DNA of 64,000 bases from Caldithrix abyssi DSM 13497 (GTDB taxonomy: Bacteria > Calditrichota > Calditrichia > Calditrichales > Calditrichaceae). Positions within the stretch are counted from its first letter, which is position 1. Every line of letters begins with the position of its first letter. Under the pieces are notes generated by a model. It worked only from the letters and a program-made list of their open reading frames with translations. It searched no databases and had not been told where the DNA came from. Location: the NCBI RefSeq assembly GCF_001886815.1, contig NZ_CP018099.1:3966501-4030500 (forward strand), read 5' to 3'. Made by a program: the position numbers and the translations under genes. This document shows positions 1 to 9,283 of the stretch, piece after piece.

Positions 1-1722
1 AATGCCCCAGTTACGTTCGTCGTAAGGCGGCGAGGCATTCCACCGCCGGTACGAATGGCTGCCGTCGGAGCGGTAGTAAACGCGGTAGTGCCCGGCGGGC
101 AGAGAAATAATGGTGTTGACCATTCGGTTTTTATTGGCGCCGCCAGCGTGGACGGTGTTTTTGAAACGCATTTTCCATACAACCTGGCCGGTGGAAACGT
201 CTTTGATCCAGCCATAGTCGTACATTTCATCCCATTCTCCTTCACCCAGGCAGTAAATGCGTATGGATGAAGTCTTGCTCAAATAAAAATCTTTGCGCAG
301 ATACTCGTCGTCGCCCACCTGCACCAGCTGCGCCAGAACTTTTTTGGGTTTTAATTCCTGTTGATCGATTTTGCGCACGGCCTCTTTGTCGCCAAGATTG
401 TAGAGGGTGATGCCCCACATTTCTGGCTGCTGCGGAGGGCGGGCGTTCCACTCTTCGTAGGAGTGGGAATCATCAGTCTGGTAATGGATGATGTAGGCGC
501 CCGGCTGCAAGGTGATAACGCCGTCGAACAGTCGATTTTTTGACGAACCGCCGGCATGTCTGGTTTCGTCGTAGTTCATTTTCCAGACGACCTTGCCATC
601 GGAAACGCGACTGATCCAGCCGTAATCGTACATATCGCCGTTTCTTCCCTCGCCCAGGGCAAAGATGCGGATAGGCGTGGGCTTTAGCACTTTAATAAAC
701 GCCTCTGTGTAGGCATAGTCGCCCACGCGATTGATAGAAATCAGGGCGTTTTGACTTTCATCCACATATTTTTCGACGTTTTTCCAGTCAAAGTCTCTGG
801 AAACCGGTTTGACGACAATCCCCCAGAAAACGGGGTCATAAGGCGGATTGGCATTCCATTTTTCGTAAGAGTGCGAATCGTCGGTTTTGTAATAGACCAG
901 ATAATCGCCCGCTTTAAAATTGAGCGTGGTTTTAAAAAATCTGTTTTTGTTGGCGCCGCCGGCGTATTCGGTTTCGTTTTCTTCCATCATCCAGATGCGT
1001 TCGTGAGTGCGGGCGTTAATAATCCAGCCGTAATCGTACATCTTTCCGTAAGCGCCTTCGCCCACCGCGTAAATTAATAATTTTGCCGGTTGCTTAAGAG
1101 AAAAGCCTGTATGCTCAAGGCGGTTGTCCTTTTGCCTGATCAAGTGCGCCACAGTGCGGTCAATCCAGGAATCCTGTATTTTTTTTACATCAAATTTATC
1201 CAGCGTTTCATTCACACCCGTAATGCGCACCATCCATTTTTCCGCATCTTTATCCCAGCCCTTTGGGTCTTCAAAAAGGACCTTTAAAAGTAGTTTTAAG
1301 GAGATAAAGCCGCCGTCAATATTAAAAAAAGAAGGCACAAATGCCGAAAAATAAACCTCGTACGTTCCAGCCGGCAGGGTTACGTCGCCGTCGAACTTCC
1401 GATTAAATTTTGATCCTGGAATCTTTTGCGTATTATCGATGGTCATTCGCCAGACCATTTCTCTGGTTTCGCTGTTTAATATCCAGGCATAGGCAAACAT
1501 GTTGTTGGGATCCACCTGAAATGATTTGTTTTTGGTGATCTTTTTCTTGCCACCGGCTCCAACGGCCTCGATGTGAATTGGGCGCTCCTCATTTAAAATA
1601 AAACCGGCGTAAGAAATTTCGTCCACCAAAAAATCGCGCAGCTCCAGCGTCTCGTGCTGGGCCAGCGCCGGCTTGCCGATTAAAACCGCTAAGGTGATGA
1701 ATATCAAAAGTCTCCCTGACAT
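1..1722 (-). CDS. Secreted tandem-repeat protein, C-terminus cut by window edge
   Basis: The gene runs leftwards off the window; 574 codons are visible and no stop was found where I checked the frame. An ATG at 1722 with AAGGA upstream gives a signal peptide (MSGRLLIFITLAVLIGKPALA) cut near residue 21. Four tandem units follow, starting near residues 44 (divergent), 213, 349 and 486. Units 2-4 are about 137 residues long and carry the signatures 'GEG..(G/D/E)MYDYGWI', 'AGG(A/S)(N/S)KNR' and 'DSHSY..WNA.PP', then 'WGI'. The regular strand-like pattern suggests repeated beta-sandwich domains, exported to the periplasm or surface. It starts 11 bases after the upstream outer-membrane gene's stop, so the two are probably co-transcribed. 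I do not recognise a named family and assign no function. The true C-terminus, and any sorting tail, lies outside the window. Confidence 0.85.
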   Translation of the reverse strand, partial: MSGRLLIFITLAVLIGKPALAQHETLELRDFLVDEISYAGFILNEERPIHIEAVGAGGKKKITKNKSFQVDPNNMFAYAWILNSETREMVWRMTIDNTQKIPGSKFNRKFDGDVTLPAGTYEVYFSAFVPSFFNIDGGFISLKLLLKVLFEDPKGWDKDAEKWMVRITGVNETLDKFDVKKIQDSWIDRTVAHLIRQKDNRLEHTGFSLKQPAKLLIYAVGEGAYGKMYDYGWIINARTHERIWMMEENETEYAGGANKNRFFKTTLNFKAGDYLVYYKTDDSHSYEKWNANPPYDPVFWGIVVKPVSRDFDWKNVEKYVDESQNALISINRVGDYAYTEAFIKVLKPTPIRIFALGEGRNGDMYDYGWISRVSDGKVVWKMNYDETRHAGGSSKNRLFDGVITLQPGAYIIHYQTDDSHSYEEWNARPPQQPEMWGITLYNLGDKEAVRKIDQQELKPKKVLAQLVQVGDDEYLRKDFYLSKTSSIRIYCLGEGEWDEMYDYGWIKDVSTGQVVWKMRFKNTVHAGGANKNRMVNTIISLPAGHYRVYYRSDGSHSYRRWNASPPYDERNWGI

Positions 1723-1733
1723 CTTTTATCCTT

Positions 1734-3350
1734 CTAAAAAGGTTTATTGATTCTAAACGACACTTTCCAGGCTTTGTGCGAGGTATCCAGTCGTTTGGCG
1801 ATGTTTAATCTGAATCTCCCGGAAGCATTGGTTAAAGCGATTCCCAAATCGCTTTTGAAATCTTTTAACTGCAGGTGTTCAAATCCTTCGCTCCAGCCGT
1901 CCTTTTGCGCTACGTCTGCCCGATTCCAGACATGGCCCATATCGAAAAATACCACGTAATGGAAGTCGTCTCCAAATACCACCGGAAAGTGAAATAGGCG
2001 CGGATTGATGAAGTATTCCAGATTGAGCAGCAAAAGGCGATCGCCGCCGAAACCGCCGGCATTAAGCGAACGGTAATTGAAGGCGCGTAAGGTGCTTATG
2101 CCGCCGAGATGAAATCGTTTTTGCAGAGGAACAACGCCCTCCGAAGTGGCTGCTTTAAGGCGAACATCCAGCCGCTCCCAGGGCCCCAGCCTTTGATATT
2201 TACGAAATTCGAAAATATATTGGTTAAAAGAAAAATCGCTTTTCATCTTTTTGGTGGAGCTTTCCACGCTCAGCTTTACCAAAGAACCGTTACGTGCAAG
2301 TTGAGGATTGCTGCGCGTATCCCAGGATAATTCGCCGTACCAGCTGCGCATCCGTCCGGCGTCTATTTGCGGATTGTCCGGAAAACGGTCGTCGTCTTTA
2401 AATAACGCCCAGTCGGTCGTCTTAACCACGCTGTAGTACCGGTCGTTACGGTAGGCCACAAGGCCCTTAAAATGGGCAGTTAGATTCTGACTGGCATGAA
2501 GTTCATAGCCCTTGCGCTGGTAATAATCCAGATAGTCGTCATTTAAAAAGAAAGCGGCTAACGTGTTTTCCAGCGAAGAGATCAGCCAGGTGTCCTTGCT
2601 TTCGATTTTGTCGTAAAGCGCGGCGCCCAGTTCAAAGCGAAATGTATCCGGGCTAAAAAACCAGTGGTCCACGGCCAGCTCATAACGCGTCTTTTGATCG
2701 GAAAAGCCGTAGCCCAAAAATCCATGAACAGACAGGTAACGCTGTTTACGAGGCAGCATTTTGGGAATGGAAACGCCCAGAAAAACGCCCTGCACGCGGT
2801 TGTAACGAAAGAGCAAATCGGATTCCTTCTGGCTGCGAACGGTCAGGCTGCTGTAGCTGCTACCATACGGCCTGGTGTAGCGGCTTAGATATTTTTCCAG
2901 GATGTCTTCGTCGTAGTCTTTGCCAAATTCCCGCGCGGGAAAAAGGTTTTTCAAATTGGTCTCAATCTGGTTGCCGGTAACCGTGCTTTGCGCTTCCTGG
3001 CGGATTTTACCGTTGATGGCCGTTACATTGCCGTTAACCACGGCAAACGATTCGATTCGGATGTCGCCAAACAAAACCACCACATCGCCGTTTACAACGC
3101 CCTGTATCAGCAAATCGCCCTTGTTGAGCAAAATGTTGTAATTCACGGTGTCCCGGGCCTGAATAATTAAATCATCCTGATAACGGCGTGTGGGAAGCTC
3201 CGTTTGTCGGATGTATTTTTCGCTGGCTCTGCGCTCGATTTCGGGCATGGAAAATATTTTTTCGTAGTTTTTTGTTTTTTGCGCCCAAAGCGGCAGAGTA
3301 AATGACAGGCCAAGCATAAACGCCAGTATGAATTTAATGGAACGAAACAT
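1734..3350 (-). CDS. Outer-membrane beta-barrel protein (Omp85/D15-like) with bactofilin-like N-terminal region
   Basis: 538 aa. It starts at ATG 3350 with GGAG seven bases upstream and has a clear signal peptide ending near 'LPLWAQ'. Residues ~75-130 form a repetitive, glycine-spaced beta-helix-like stretch (KGDLLIQGVVNGDVVVLFGD) resembling polymer-forming/bactofilin or adhesin-shielding repeats. From ~150 to the end the protein is rich in amphipathic strands and matches the surface-antigen (Omp85/BamA) barrel style: 'FHLGGISTLRAFNYRS' looks like the conserved VRGF-like motif region, and the chain ends in phenylalanine (INKPF), the usual outer-membrane insertion signal. No POTRA domains are evident, so a TamA/BamA role is not claimed. 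It is the first gene of a two-gene operon with the secreted repeat protein. The shadow frames on the other strand are not genes. Confidence 0.8.
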   Translation of the reverse strand: MFRSIKFILAFMLGLSFTLPLWAQKTKNYEKIFSMPEIERRASEKYIRQTELPTRRYQDDLIIQARDTVNYNILLNKGDLLIQGVVNGDVVVLFGDIRIESFAVVNGNVTAINGKIRQEAQSTVTGNQIETNLKNLFPAREFGKDYDEDILEKYLSRYTRPYGSSYSSLTVRSQKESDLLFRYNRVQGVFLGVSIPKMLPRKQRYLSVHGFLGYGFSDQKTRYELAVDHWFFSPDTFRFELGAALYDKIESKDTWLISSLENTLAAFFLNDDYLDYYQRKGYELHASQNLTAHFKGLVAYRNDRYYSVVKTTDWALFKDDDRFPDNPQIDAGRMRSWYGELSWDTRSNPQLARNGSLVKLSVESSTKKMKSDFSFNQYIFEFRKYQRLGPWERLDVRLKAATSEGVVPLQKRFHLGGISTLRAFNYRSLNAGGFGGDRLLLLNLEYFINPRLFHFPVVFGDDFHYVVFFDMGHVWNRADVAQKDGWSEGFEHLQLKDFKSDLGIALTNASGRFRLNIAKRLDTSHKAWKVSFRINKPF

Positions 3351-3722
3351 CTAACAACTCCACGGTTAGGTCACTTTTTTTGCTGTTTAAATAATACGTG
3401 CATTTTGATCAAAAAGTTACATTTTTAAAGAATAAAATAGCCGGCGACTCCGCACAAAGCAAAATCGATATTTGCTTTTTACCGCCAAATCCCGGGCGAA
3501 CCATTGAAACCGTTTGCACAGGATGCCCGACCAAAAAGTTCCGACAGCGCAAGCTCCGCTTTGTCGTGTTTAATGAACCTGCCGTTGGTATTTGCTTCAA
3601 CTATTTCCGGCCATGATGCTTCTCCAGATTGCTTGAACGTAAAACATTTTTTGCAATTTATGATCAAAAAGCCCAAATTTCACCACCATTAAAAACAACG
3701 TGTAGGACTAAAAGTTAATGGA
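3351..3722. other. Divergent intergenic region
   Basis: 372 bases between two divergently transcribed genes. It must hold both promoters, but I see no convincing -35/-10 pair and no stem-loop. Short open frames here (for example 3398-3616) lack a ribosome-binding site and any recognisable sequence, so I do not call them genes. Confidence 0.5.
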
Positions 3723-4886
3723 ATGTCTTTGAAGGAACAAATTAAAAAAAATCCGATGTTTCGCTATCTGATGGTGCTGACCATTGCTTCCACGGCCGGT
3801 TTGCAAATCTGGCGGACTTTGTTTAATAATTTTGCCGTGGAGGTTGCACACCTGGGCGGCAACCATGTTGGCATTATTCAGGGCGTCCGCGAGGTGCCGG
3901 GCTTTTTAGCCCTGCTGGCCATCTTTTTACTTAAGTTGATTGCCGAGCACAAACTTTCGGCCCTTTCCATTTTGATTCTGGGACTGGGCGTGGGGCTCAC
4001 CGGCTTTTTCCCTTCATTTACTGGACTGATCGTTACCACCCTGATCATGAGCTTTGGCTTTCATTATTACGAGACGACCAACCAGTCCCTTACGTTGCAA
4101 TATTTCGACCGGCAGACCTCGCCGTGGGTGTTTGGCAAAATTCGCAGCATCAGCGCGGCTTCCAATATTGTGGCAGGGCTGTTCATTTACCTGTTAACCT
4201 ATTTGCTCAGCTACCGCAATCTCTATTTAACTGGCGGCCTGTTTATTGTGTTCATTGCCCTGTGGGCCTTGCTGCAGGATCCGGTAGATAAAAACTTACC
4301 GGTTCAACATAAAAAGATGATCGTAAAAAAGAAGTACTGGTTGTACTACGCATTAACCTTTTTAGCCGGAGCAAGGCGCCAGATTTTTGTGGCCTTTGCC
4401 GTGTTTTTGCTGGTTAAAAAATTCCAGTTTTCCATTCGCGAAGTAACCGTTCTGTTTATCGTTAATAATACGATCAACTATTTTTTAAGTCCTTTAATCG
4501 GCAAAGCCATCATTCGTTTTGGCGAGCGCAAAGTGCTCTCTGTGGAATATTTCAGTTTGATCTTCATCTTTCTGGCCTATGCCTTTGTCCAAAATCGCTG
4601 GGTCATCGCCTTGCTGTACATTCTGGATCACATCTTTTTTAACTTTGCCATCGCCATCCGTACCTATTTTCAAAAAATAGGCGATCCTAAAGACATTGCG
4701 CCTACCATGGCCTTCGGTTTTACGGTCAACCACATTGCCGCCGTTTTTATCCCGGTGCTTGGCGGCCTGCTGTGGATGCTGGATTACAAAATCCCCTTTC
4801 TGTTCGGCGCGGTCTTAAGCGTCTTATCGTTAAGTTTGATCCAATTAATCCGAACATCAAAAAAGCCCGAACAGGCGCGGTCATGA
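3723..4886 (+). CDS. Major facilitator superfamily transporter
   Basis: 387 aa with about 12 hydrophobic segments spread from residue ~15 to ~380, the usual size and layout of an MFS carrier in the inner membrane. The N-terminal half has the pattern 'GIIQGVREVPGFLALL', and the chain splits around a charged cytoplasmic loop near residues 195-205 (KKMIVKKKYW), as expected between two six-helix bundles. No substrate-specific motif is recognised. No good Shine-Dalgarno precedes the ATG at 3723, although no better in-frame start is present. It stands alone between intergenic gaps of more than 350 bases. Confidence is high for the superfamily and absent for the substrate. Confidence 0.85.
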   Translation: MSLKEQIKKNPMFRYLMVLTIASTAGLQIWRTLFNNFAVEVAHLGGNHVGIIQGVREVPGFLALLAIFLLKLIAEHKLSALSILILGLGVGLTGFFPSFTGLIVTTLIMSFGFHYYETTNQSLTLQYFDRQTSPWVFGKIRSISAASNIVAGLFIYLLTYLLSYRNLYLTGGLFIVFIALWALLQDPVDKNLPVQHKKMIVKKKYWLYYALTFLAGARRQIFVAFAVFLLVKKFQFSIREVTVLFIVNNTINYFLSPLIGKAIIRFGERKVLSVEYFSLIFIFLAYAFVQNRWVIALLYILDHIFFNFAIAIRTYFQKIGDPKDIAPTMAFGFTVNHIAAVFIPVLGGLLWMLDYKIPFLFGAVLSVLSLSLIQLIRTSKKPEQARS

Positions 4887-5252
4887 AACTTTTTTTGCAT
4901 TTTTTACTTTAATTGCTATTATTGATGAATAAACGGAAAAGATTAAAGGCGACGGCAAACAAAACGTCTGCCGCTTAAAATATGGGATGCCATTAAACAG
5001 ATGGCTGAAAAATACTGAGAAGCGTGTTATGATTTTTTATAATCCATGCAAACAGTCGATTGTAAAAATAATGCTGCGCCCTATTGCTCTGCATTTCAGT
5101 AGAAGGCTATTAAACAACCTGGATTTACAACACCGTTTTTAACGGCAATGAAAAAACTTAGGTCAATAGGCGCGTAAAAATAAGCCTGATTAAGTACAAT
5201 CTTGATATTTTTAAACTTTAGTCTGAGTATTCAAAACTTTTGAGGGAGCTTC
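4887..5252. other. Intergenic region without recognisable features
   Basis: 366 AT-rich bases between the transporter and the protease. No gene, tRNA or strong terminator hairpin was seen. The promoter for the protease is presumably in the last 100 bases, but no clean consensus is visible. Confidence 0.4.
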
Positions 5253-7277
5253 ATGAAGAAATTTGTCAATTTGCTCATATTACTCACGGCCACTTCTCTG
5301 TTTGCTTTTACGGCCTTTACCATCTCCTCGCTGAACGAGGAGGGCAATACGCCCGTGCTGGAACCATTGCCCATTCACCCGCGCGTGGAGCAGGCGGTAT
5401 CGTTCTTTTTACCGAAGATGCATTACAAAAAGCAACAACTGGACGACGAACTTTCCAGCCAGATGTTCGATTTTTACCTGGAGATGCTGGATCCGCAAAA
5501 ACTTTACTTTTTAAAATCCGATATCGATGAATTTGAAAAATATCGTTATTCGCTGGATGAAGCTTTGCGCAACGGCGATTTACGCGCGGCCTATGCCATT
5601 TTTAATCGCTTTATGACGCGCTACGCCGAACGACTGAACTTTGTTAAAAAACGATTGCAAACGCCGTTTAATTTTACGGGCGAGGATTCTTTTCAGGTGG
5701 ATCGGGAAGAAGCGCCCTGGCCGGAGACCAAAGCGGAGCTGGACACTTTGTGGTCAAAACGTCTGAAAAACGAAGCGCTTTCTTTAAAAATTGCCGGCAA
5801 AGACTGGGAGGCCATCAAAGAGCGTCTGGAAAAGCGATATAAAAACATGGAAAAACAGATGCTCAAAACCGAAAGCGAAGACGTTTTTCAGATTTACATG
5901 AATGCCTTTGCCTCCACCTTTGATCCGCACACCAATTACATGTCGCCCAAAACCAGCGAAGATTTCAAAATTCGTATGAGCCTTTCGTTAGAAGGCATTG
6001 GCGCCAGCTTGCGCACGGAAGATGATTACACCACCGTCGTAGAAATCATTCCGGGCGGCCCGGCCGATCGCAGCGGGCTGTTACACCCCAACGACCGAAT
6101 TATTGCCGTTGGCCAGGGCGAAGACGGCGAACTGGTAGATGTGGTTGGCTGGCGTATTGACGACGTGGTGCAGCTTATCCGCGGCAAAAAGGGCACTAAA
6201 GTCCGCCTGCAAATTATTCCGGCTGACGCCGCGCTCTCCGATCCGCCGGTGACCATCACACTGACGCGCGATAAAGTCAAACTCTCGGATCGGGCGGCAA
6301 AAAGCGACACACTGGAAGTTGAACACAACGGTAAAAAATACCGCTTTGGCGTAATCAATATTCCCGATTTTTATCTGGATTATGAAGCCATGCGGCAGGG
6401 CAAGGAAGATTACGCCAGCACCACGCGCGATGTGGAACGCCTGCTTAAAGAACTGCAGGGCGCGGATGTGGACGGCGTGATTATCGACCTGCGACGCAAT
6501 GGAGGCGGGTTCCTCTCCGAAGCGGTGGACCTAACCGGCTTGTTTATCGAAAAGGGGCCGGTGGTGCAGGTGCGCGATTCTCGCAATCGTGTAAAGATTG
6601 AACGCGATTTTGATTCAAAGGTAGTTTATACCGGTCCGCTGGCCGTGCTGGTCGATCACTTTAGCGCCTCGGCTTCAGAAATTTTTGCCGCCGCCATTCA
6701 GGACTACAGACGAGGCATTATTGTCGGAACGCAAACCTTCGGCAAAGGAACGGTGCAAAACATTGTGCCCATTTCCCGCTTCTTTCCCCACTCTAAGGAA
6801 AAATTGGGACAGGTAAAATTCACCATTGCCAAGTTTTACCGCATTAACGGCGGCAGTACGCAAATGGTTGGCGTGTTGCCCGACATCCGCATACCAACGC
6901 GCTACGACGTTATGGAGATCGGCGAACGTAGCGAAAAAAACGCCCTGCCATGGGACGAAATTGACCCCGCCAACTATGAACCGGTTGATCCGCTTCTTGA
7001 TAAAATACTGCCCCGTTTAAATAAATTGCACCAGGCGCGCGTTCAAAACAGCGAAGAGTACCGCCTGATACTCAAAGAAATCGAAAACTTAAGAAAAGAG
7101 CGGGAAAAAAACGTAGTTTCTCTGAATATCGAAAAGCGAAAAAAAGAGCGGGAAGAACGCGACGCGCTTAAAAAGGAGCTTAAAAAAGTCCATAAAAAAT
7201 CGGGCCATGACGACAAAGAAGATTTTTACATTGTGGAAACGGCTCATGTGTTAAGCGATTATATTCAGATACACTAA
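5253..7277 (+). CDS. prc: Tail-specific carboxy-terminal processing protease (Prc/Tsp, S41 family)
   Basis: 674 aa, the size of Prc/Tsp rather than the shorter CtpA. An N-terminal signal or anchor helix spans residues 4-26. A helical region precedes a PDZ domain at ~235-330 (SLEGIGASLRTEDDYTTVVE). The S41 catalytic core carries the conserved 'FSASASEIF' and 'TFGKGTVQ' boxes; by alignment to the family the nucleophile is Ser473 and the general base Lys498, 25 residues apart as in E. coli Prc. The C-terminal ~120 residues are charged and coiled-coil-like and end in 'DYIQIH', matching the DUF3340 tail of this subgroup. The start is supported by GAGGGAG upstream. The likely role is degradation of mis-tagged or unfolded periplasmic proteins and maturation or turnover of envelope proteins. 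It is monocistronic, followed by a terminator hairpin at 7334. Confidence 0.95.
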   Translation: MKKFVNLLILLTATSLFAFTAFTISSLNEEGNTPVLEPLPIHPRVEQAVSFFLPKMHYKKQQLDDELSSQMFDFYLEMLDPQKLYFLKSDIDEFEKYRYSLDEALRNGDLRAAYAIFNRFMTRYAERLNFVKKRLQTPFNFTGEDSFQVDREEAPWPETKAELDTLWSKRLKNEALSLKIAGKDWEAIKERLEKRYKNMEKQMLKTESEDVFQIYMNAFASTFDPHTNYMSPKTSEDFKIRMSLSLEGIGASLRTEDDYTTVVEIIPGGPADRSGLLHPNDRIIAVGQGEDGELVDVVGWRIDDVVQLIRGKKGTKVRLQIIPADAALSDPPVTITLTRDKVKLSDRAAKSDTLEVEHNGKKYRFGVINIPDFYLDYEAMRQGKEDYASTTRDVERLLKELQGADVDGVIIDLRRNGGGFLSEAVDLTGLFIEKGPVVQVRDSRNRVKIERDFDSKVVYTGPLAVLVDHFSASASEIFAAAIQDYRRGIIVGTQTFGKGTVQNIVPISRFFPHSKEKLGQVKFTIAKFYRINGGSTQMVGVLPDIRIPTRYDVMEIGERSEKNALPWDEIDPANYEPVDPLLDKILPRLNKLHQARVQNSEEYRLILKEIENLRKEREKNVVSLNIEKRKKEREERDALKKELKKVHKKSGHDDKEDFYIVETAHVLSDYIQIH

Positions 7278-7333
7278 CAACATTTAAGAGAATTTTTAAT
7301 TACCACAAGCCATGATCAAAAAGTTTAGATTTG

Positions 7334-7371
7334 AAGGCGTAAAGAAGCGACGTAATGCTTCTTTGCGCCTT
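7334..7371 (+). terminator. Long hairpin after the protease gene
   Basis: The arms 7334-7348 and 7357-7371 pair at 14 of 15 positions (AAGGCGTAAAGAAGC / GCTTCTTTGCGCCTT) around an 8-base loop. A T-rich stretch follows. The position 57 bases past the stop fits a transcription terminator, although the U-run is short. Confidence 0.55.
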
Positions 7372-7516
7372 CTTTGTGTTAAGCGTTTTGCGGTAAATTT
7401 TCCGTGCGAGGCTTTGTCCGGGCTTGCTCCTCTGTTCCTCTTGAGCTTACCACAAATTGCAAGCCGGCAGAGATGATCGACCATTAACAAACACAAAAGG
7501 AAAATCGATTAAACTT

Positions 7517-8701
7517 ATGAAAACCGTTATTCTTAAAAAAGGCCGTGAAAAATCGCTTTTGCGCAAACATCCCTGGATTTTTTCCGGAGCCGTTAAAAGC
7601 GTTGAGGGCCAACCGCAAAGCGGAGAAACGGTCGCCGTTCAGGATTGGCAGGGCAGATTTTTAGGTCGGGGAGCTTACTCCCCCCGTTCACAAATAGTAG
7701 TCCGGATGTGGAGCTTTGAGCAAGACGAAGCGATTGACAACACCTTTTTCGAAAAGCGTCTTTTACAGGCTCTGCGTTTACGCAGCACGTCGGGTATTGA
7801 TCGAGAAAGTACGGCCATGCGTTTAATAGCTTCCGATGCGGACGGCCTGCCGGGAATCATTGTGGATCGCTACAACCAATTTCTGGTTTGCCAGTTTTTG
7901 AGCGCCGGCGCCGAGCACTGGAAAAAGACCATTGTGCATCTACTGCAAAAACTGCTTGAGCCGCAAGGCATTTACGAACGTTCGGATGTGGATGTGCGCA
8001 AAAAAGAAGGACTGACGCCGACCAGGGGTTTGCTTGCGGGCCAGGAACCGCCAGATCTGCTGGAAATTAACGAACAAGAAATACGTTTTTTAGTGGATGT
8101 GAAAAGGGGCCACAAAACAGGCTTTTATCTGGATCAGCGCGTTAATCGCCGCCTGGTGCGTCAATGGAGCGCCGACCGCGAAACGCTCAACTGTTTTGCC
8201 TACACCGGTGGTTTTGGGCTGGCCGCTTTAAAGGGCGAGGCAAAACATGTAACCAATCTGGAAGATGTGGCCGGTTTACTGGAACTGCAGGAAAAAAATT
8301 TTAAACTCAACCAATTTAAAAGCGAGCGCTACGAAAACGTGAAGGCGGATGTGTTCCGCCAGCTGCGCCGCTACCACACGGAAGGGCGGCGATTTGATTT
8401 GATTATTCTGGATCCGCCTAAATTTGTCGATTCCCAACACCATCTCATGCGCGCCAGCAGAGGTTACAAGGATATCAACCGCCTGGCTTTTGAACTGTTG
8501 CGGCCGGAGGGCGTGTTGTTTACCTTTTCCTGCTCTGGTTTGATGAAAATGGATTTGTTTCAAAAGATCGTTGCAGACGCCGCCCTTGAGGCCAACCGCG
8601 AAGCGCAAATTTTGCAATGGCTGTCTCAGGCGCCCGACCACCCCATCAAATTACACATTCCCGAAAGCCTTTACCTGAAGGGCCTTTTGTGCAGAGTTTA
8701 G
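7517..8701 (+). CDS. Class I SAM-dependent rRNA cytosine methyltransferase (RlmI-like)
   Basis: 394 aa from ATG 7517. This start gives the canonical family N-terminus 'KTVILKKGREKSLLRKHPWI' and has AAGGAAAA upstream; an in-frame ATG at 7457 would add 20 residues of non-family sequence. Residues 1-80 form the PUA RNA-binding domain, followed by the EEHEE-like linker and a Rossmann methyltransferase domain from ~190. Visible motifs are the SAM loop 'NCFAYTGGFGLAAL', the 'LDPPKF' active-site motif and the 'FTFSCSG' cysteine motif. The family methylates a cytosine of 23S rRNA at C5 (C1962 in E. coli RlmI). The exact target base is inferred from family only. Confidence 0.9.
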   Translation: MKTVILKKGREKSLLRKHPWIFSGAVKSVEGQPQSGETVAVQDWQGRFLGRGAYSPRSQIVVRMWSFEQDEAIDNTFFEKRLLQALRLRSTSGIDRESTAMRLIASDADGLPGIIVDRYNQFLVCQFLSAGAEHWKKTIVHLLQKLLEPQGIYERSDVDVRKKEGLTPTRGLLAGQEPPDLLEINEQEIRFLVDVKRGHKTGFYLDQRVNRRLVRQWSADRETLNCFAYTGGFGLAALKGEAKHVTNLEDVAGLLELQEKNFKLNQFKSERYENVKADVFRQLRRYHTEGRRFDLIILDPPKFVDSQHHLMRASRGYKDINRLAFELLRPEGVLFTFSCSGLMKMDLFQKIVADAALEANREAQILQWLSQAPDHPIKLHIPESLYLKGLLCRV

Positions 8702-8750
8702 CGGGGGGAATGATTGAATAGACATCGGTCTGTCATGGCGCAGCGATTAG

Positions 8751-9072
8751 GATACTTCCTGCAAAAAATGTAATGCCTTAGCGTGCGAAAATTTTTGTGC
8801 TGCTGGATTGGTTGAATAGTTGATTAGTTGAATGGTTGAATGGTTGAATGGTTGAATGGCAACTGTCCACTTTCAGCGTTCCCCTCTCCCAGACTTTTAT
8901 TCTTGGAAAAGGAGATCAAGAGGGTGAGGGCAATTGAAACTATTTTTAATTTAATATAGTTTTTGCGACTTTGTGACTTCTCTGAGCTCTCTGTGGTCTC
9001 TTAAAATAATTTGTTTGATTTTTTTCTGCGATGATTGGCGTAATCTGCGAGAAAATTACCTCGCGCGCGTTG
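8751..9072 (+). repeat. Dispersed intergenic mosaic repeat, copy A (plus orientation)
   Basis: Composed of modules recurring elsewhere in the window: a 'GCTGCTGGATTGGTTGAAT' lead-in; five to six tandem GGTTGAAT units (about 8815-8862); a 'CTCTCCCAGACT...TCTTGG' module; 'GTGAGGGCAATTGAAAC'; a 'CTTTGTGACTTCTCTGAGC' module; and 'GGCGTAATCTGCGAGAAAA'. Other copies lie near 17981, 24716, 37130 (inverted), 40005 (inverted), 48317, 58997 (inverted) and 63577. It does not appear to code for protein. Confidence 0.8.
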
Positions 9073-9107
9073 CGTTTTTGCTACCCTGGAAGTTTGGAGA
9101 TAGTGTT

Positions 9108-9283
9108 TGAACCTTGATTAATATGATTACAGGATTAACTTGATTTTTTTTCTCGTGAAAGTTCACACTCAATTTTAAGGCGAAATTTTGTAAGTACAAA
9201 AAGCAAATCATGGAAATCTCTAAATTAAGTAAATCATGGTTCAAACTTCATTGGTCGCCGCCTGTCATTTATTCCCGCCCTGG
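9108..9283 (+). repeat. Partial copy of the 416-bp repeat, cut by the IS
   Basis: This stretch (GAACCTTGATTAATATGATT, then GTTCACACTCAATTTTAA, ending GTCATTTATTCCCGC) matches the second half of the unit tandemly repeated at 17981-18974. The insertion sequence at 9284 interrupts or abuts it. Confidence 0.75.

Noticed and set aside
3398-3616. Small open frames in the divergent intergenic region
   Set aside because: No start signals, no plausible protein features, and several overlap on both strands.
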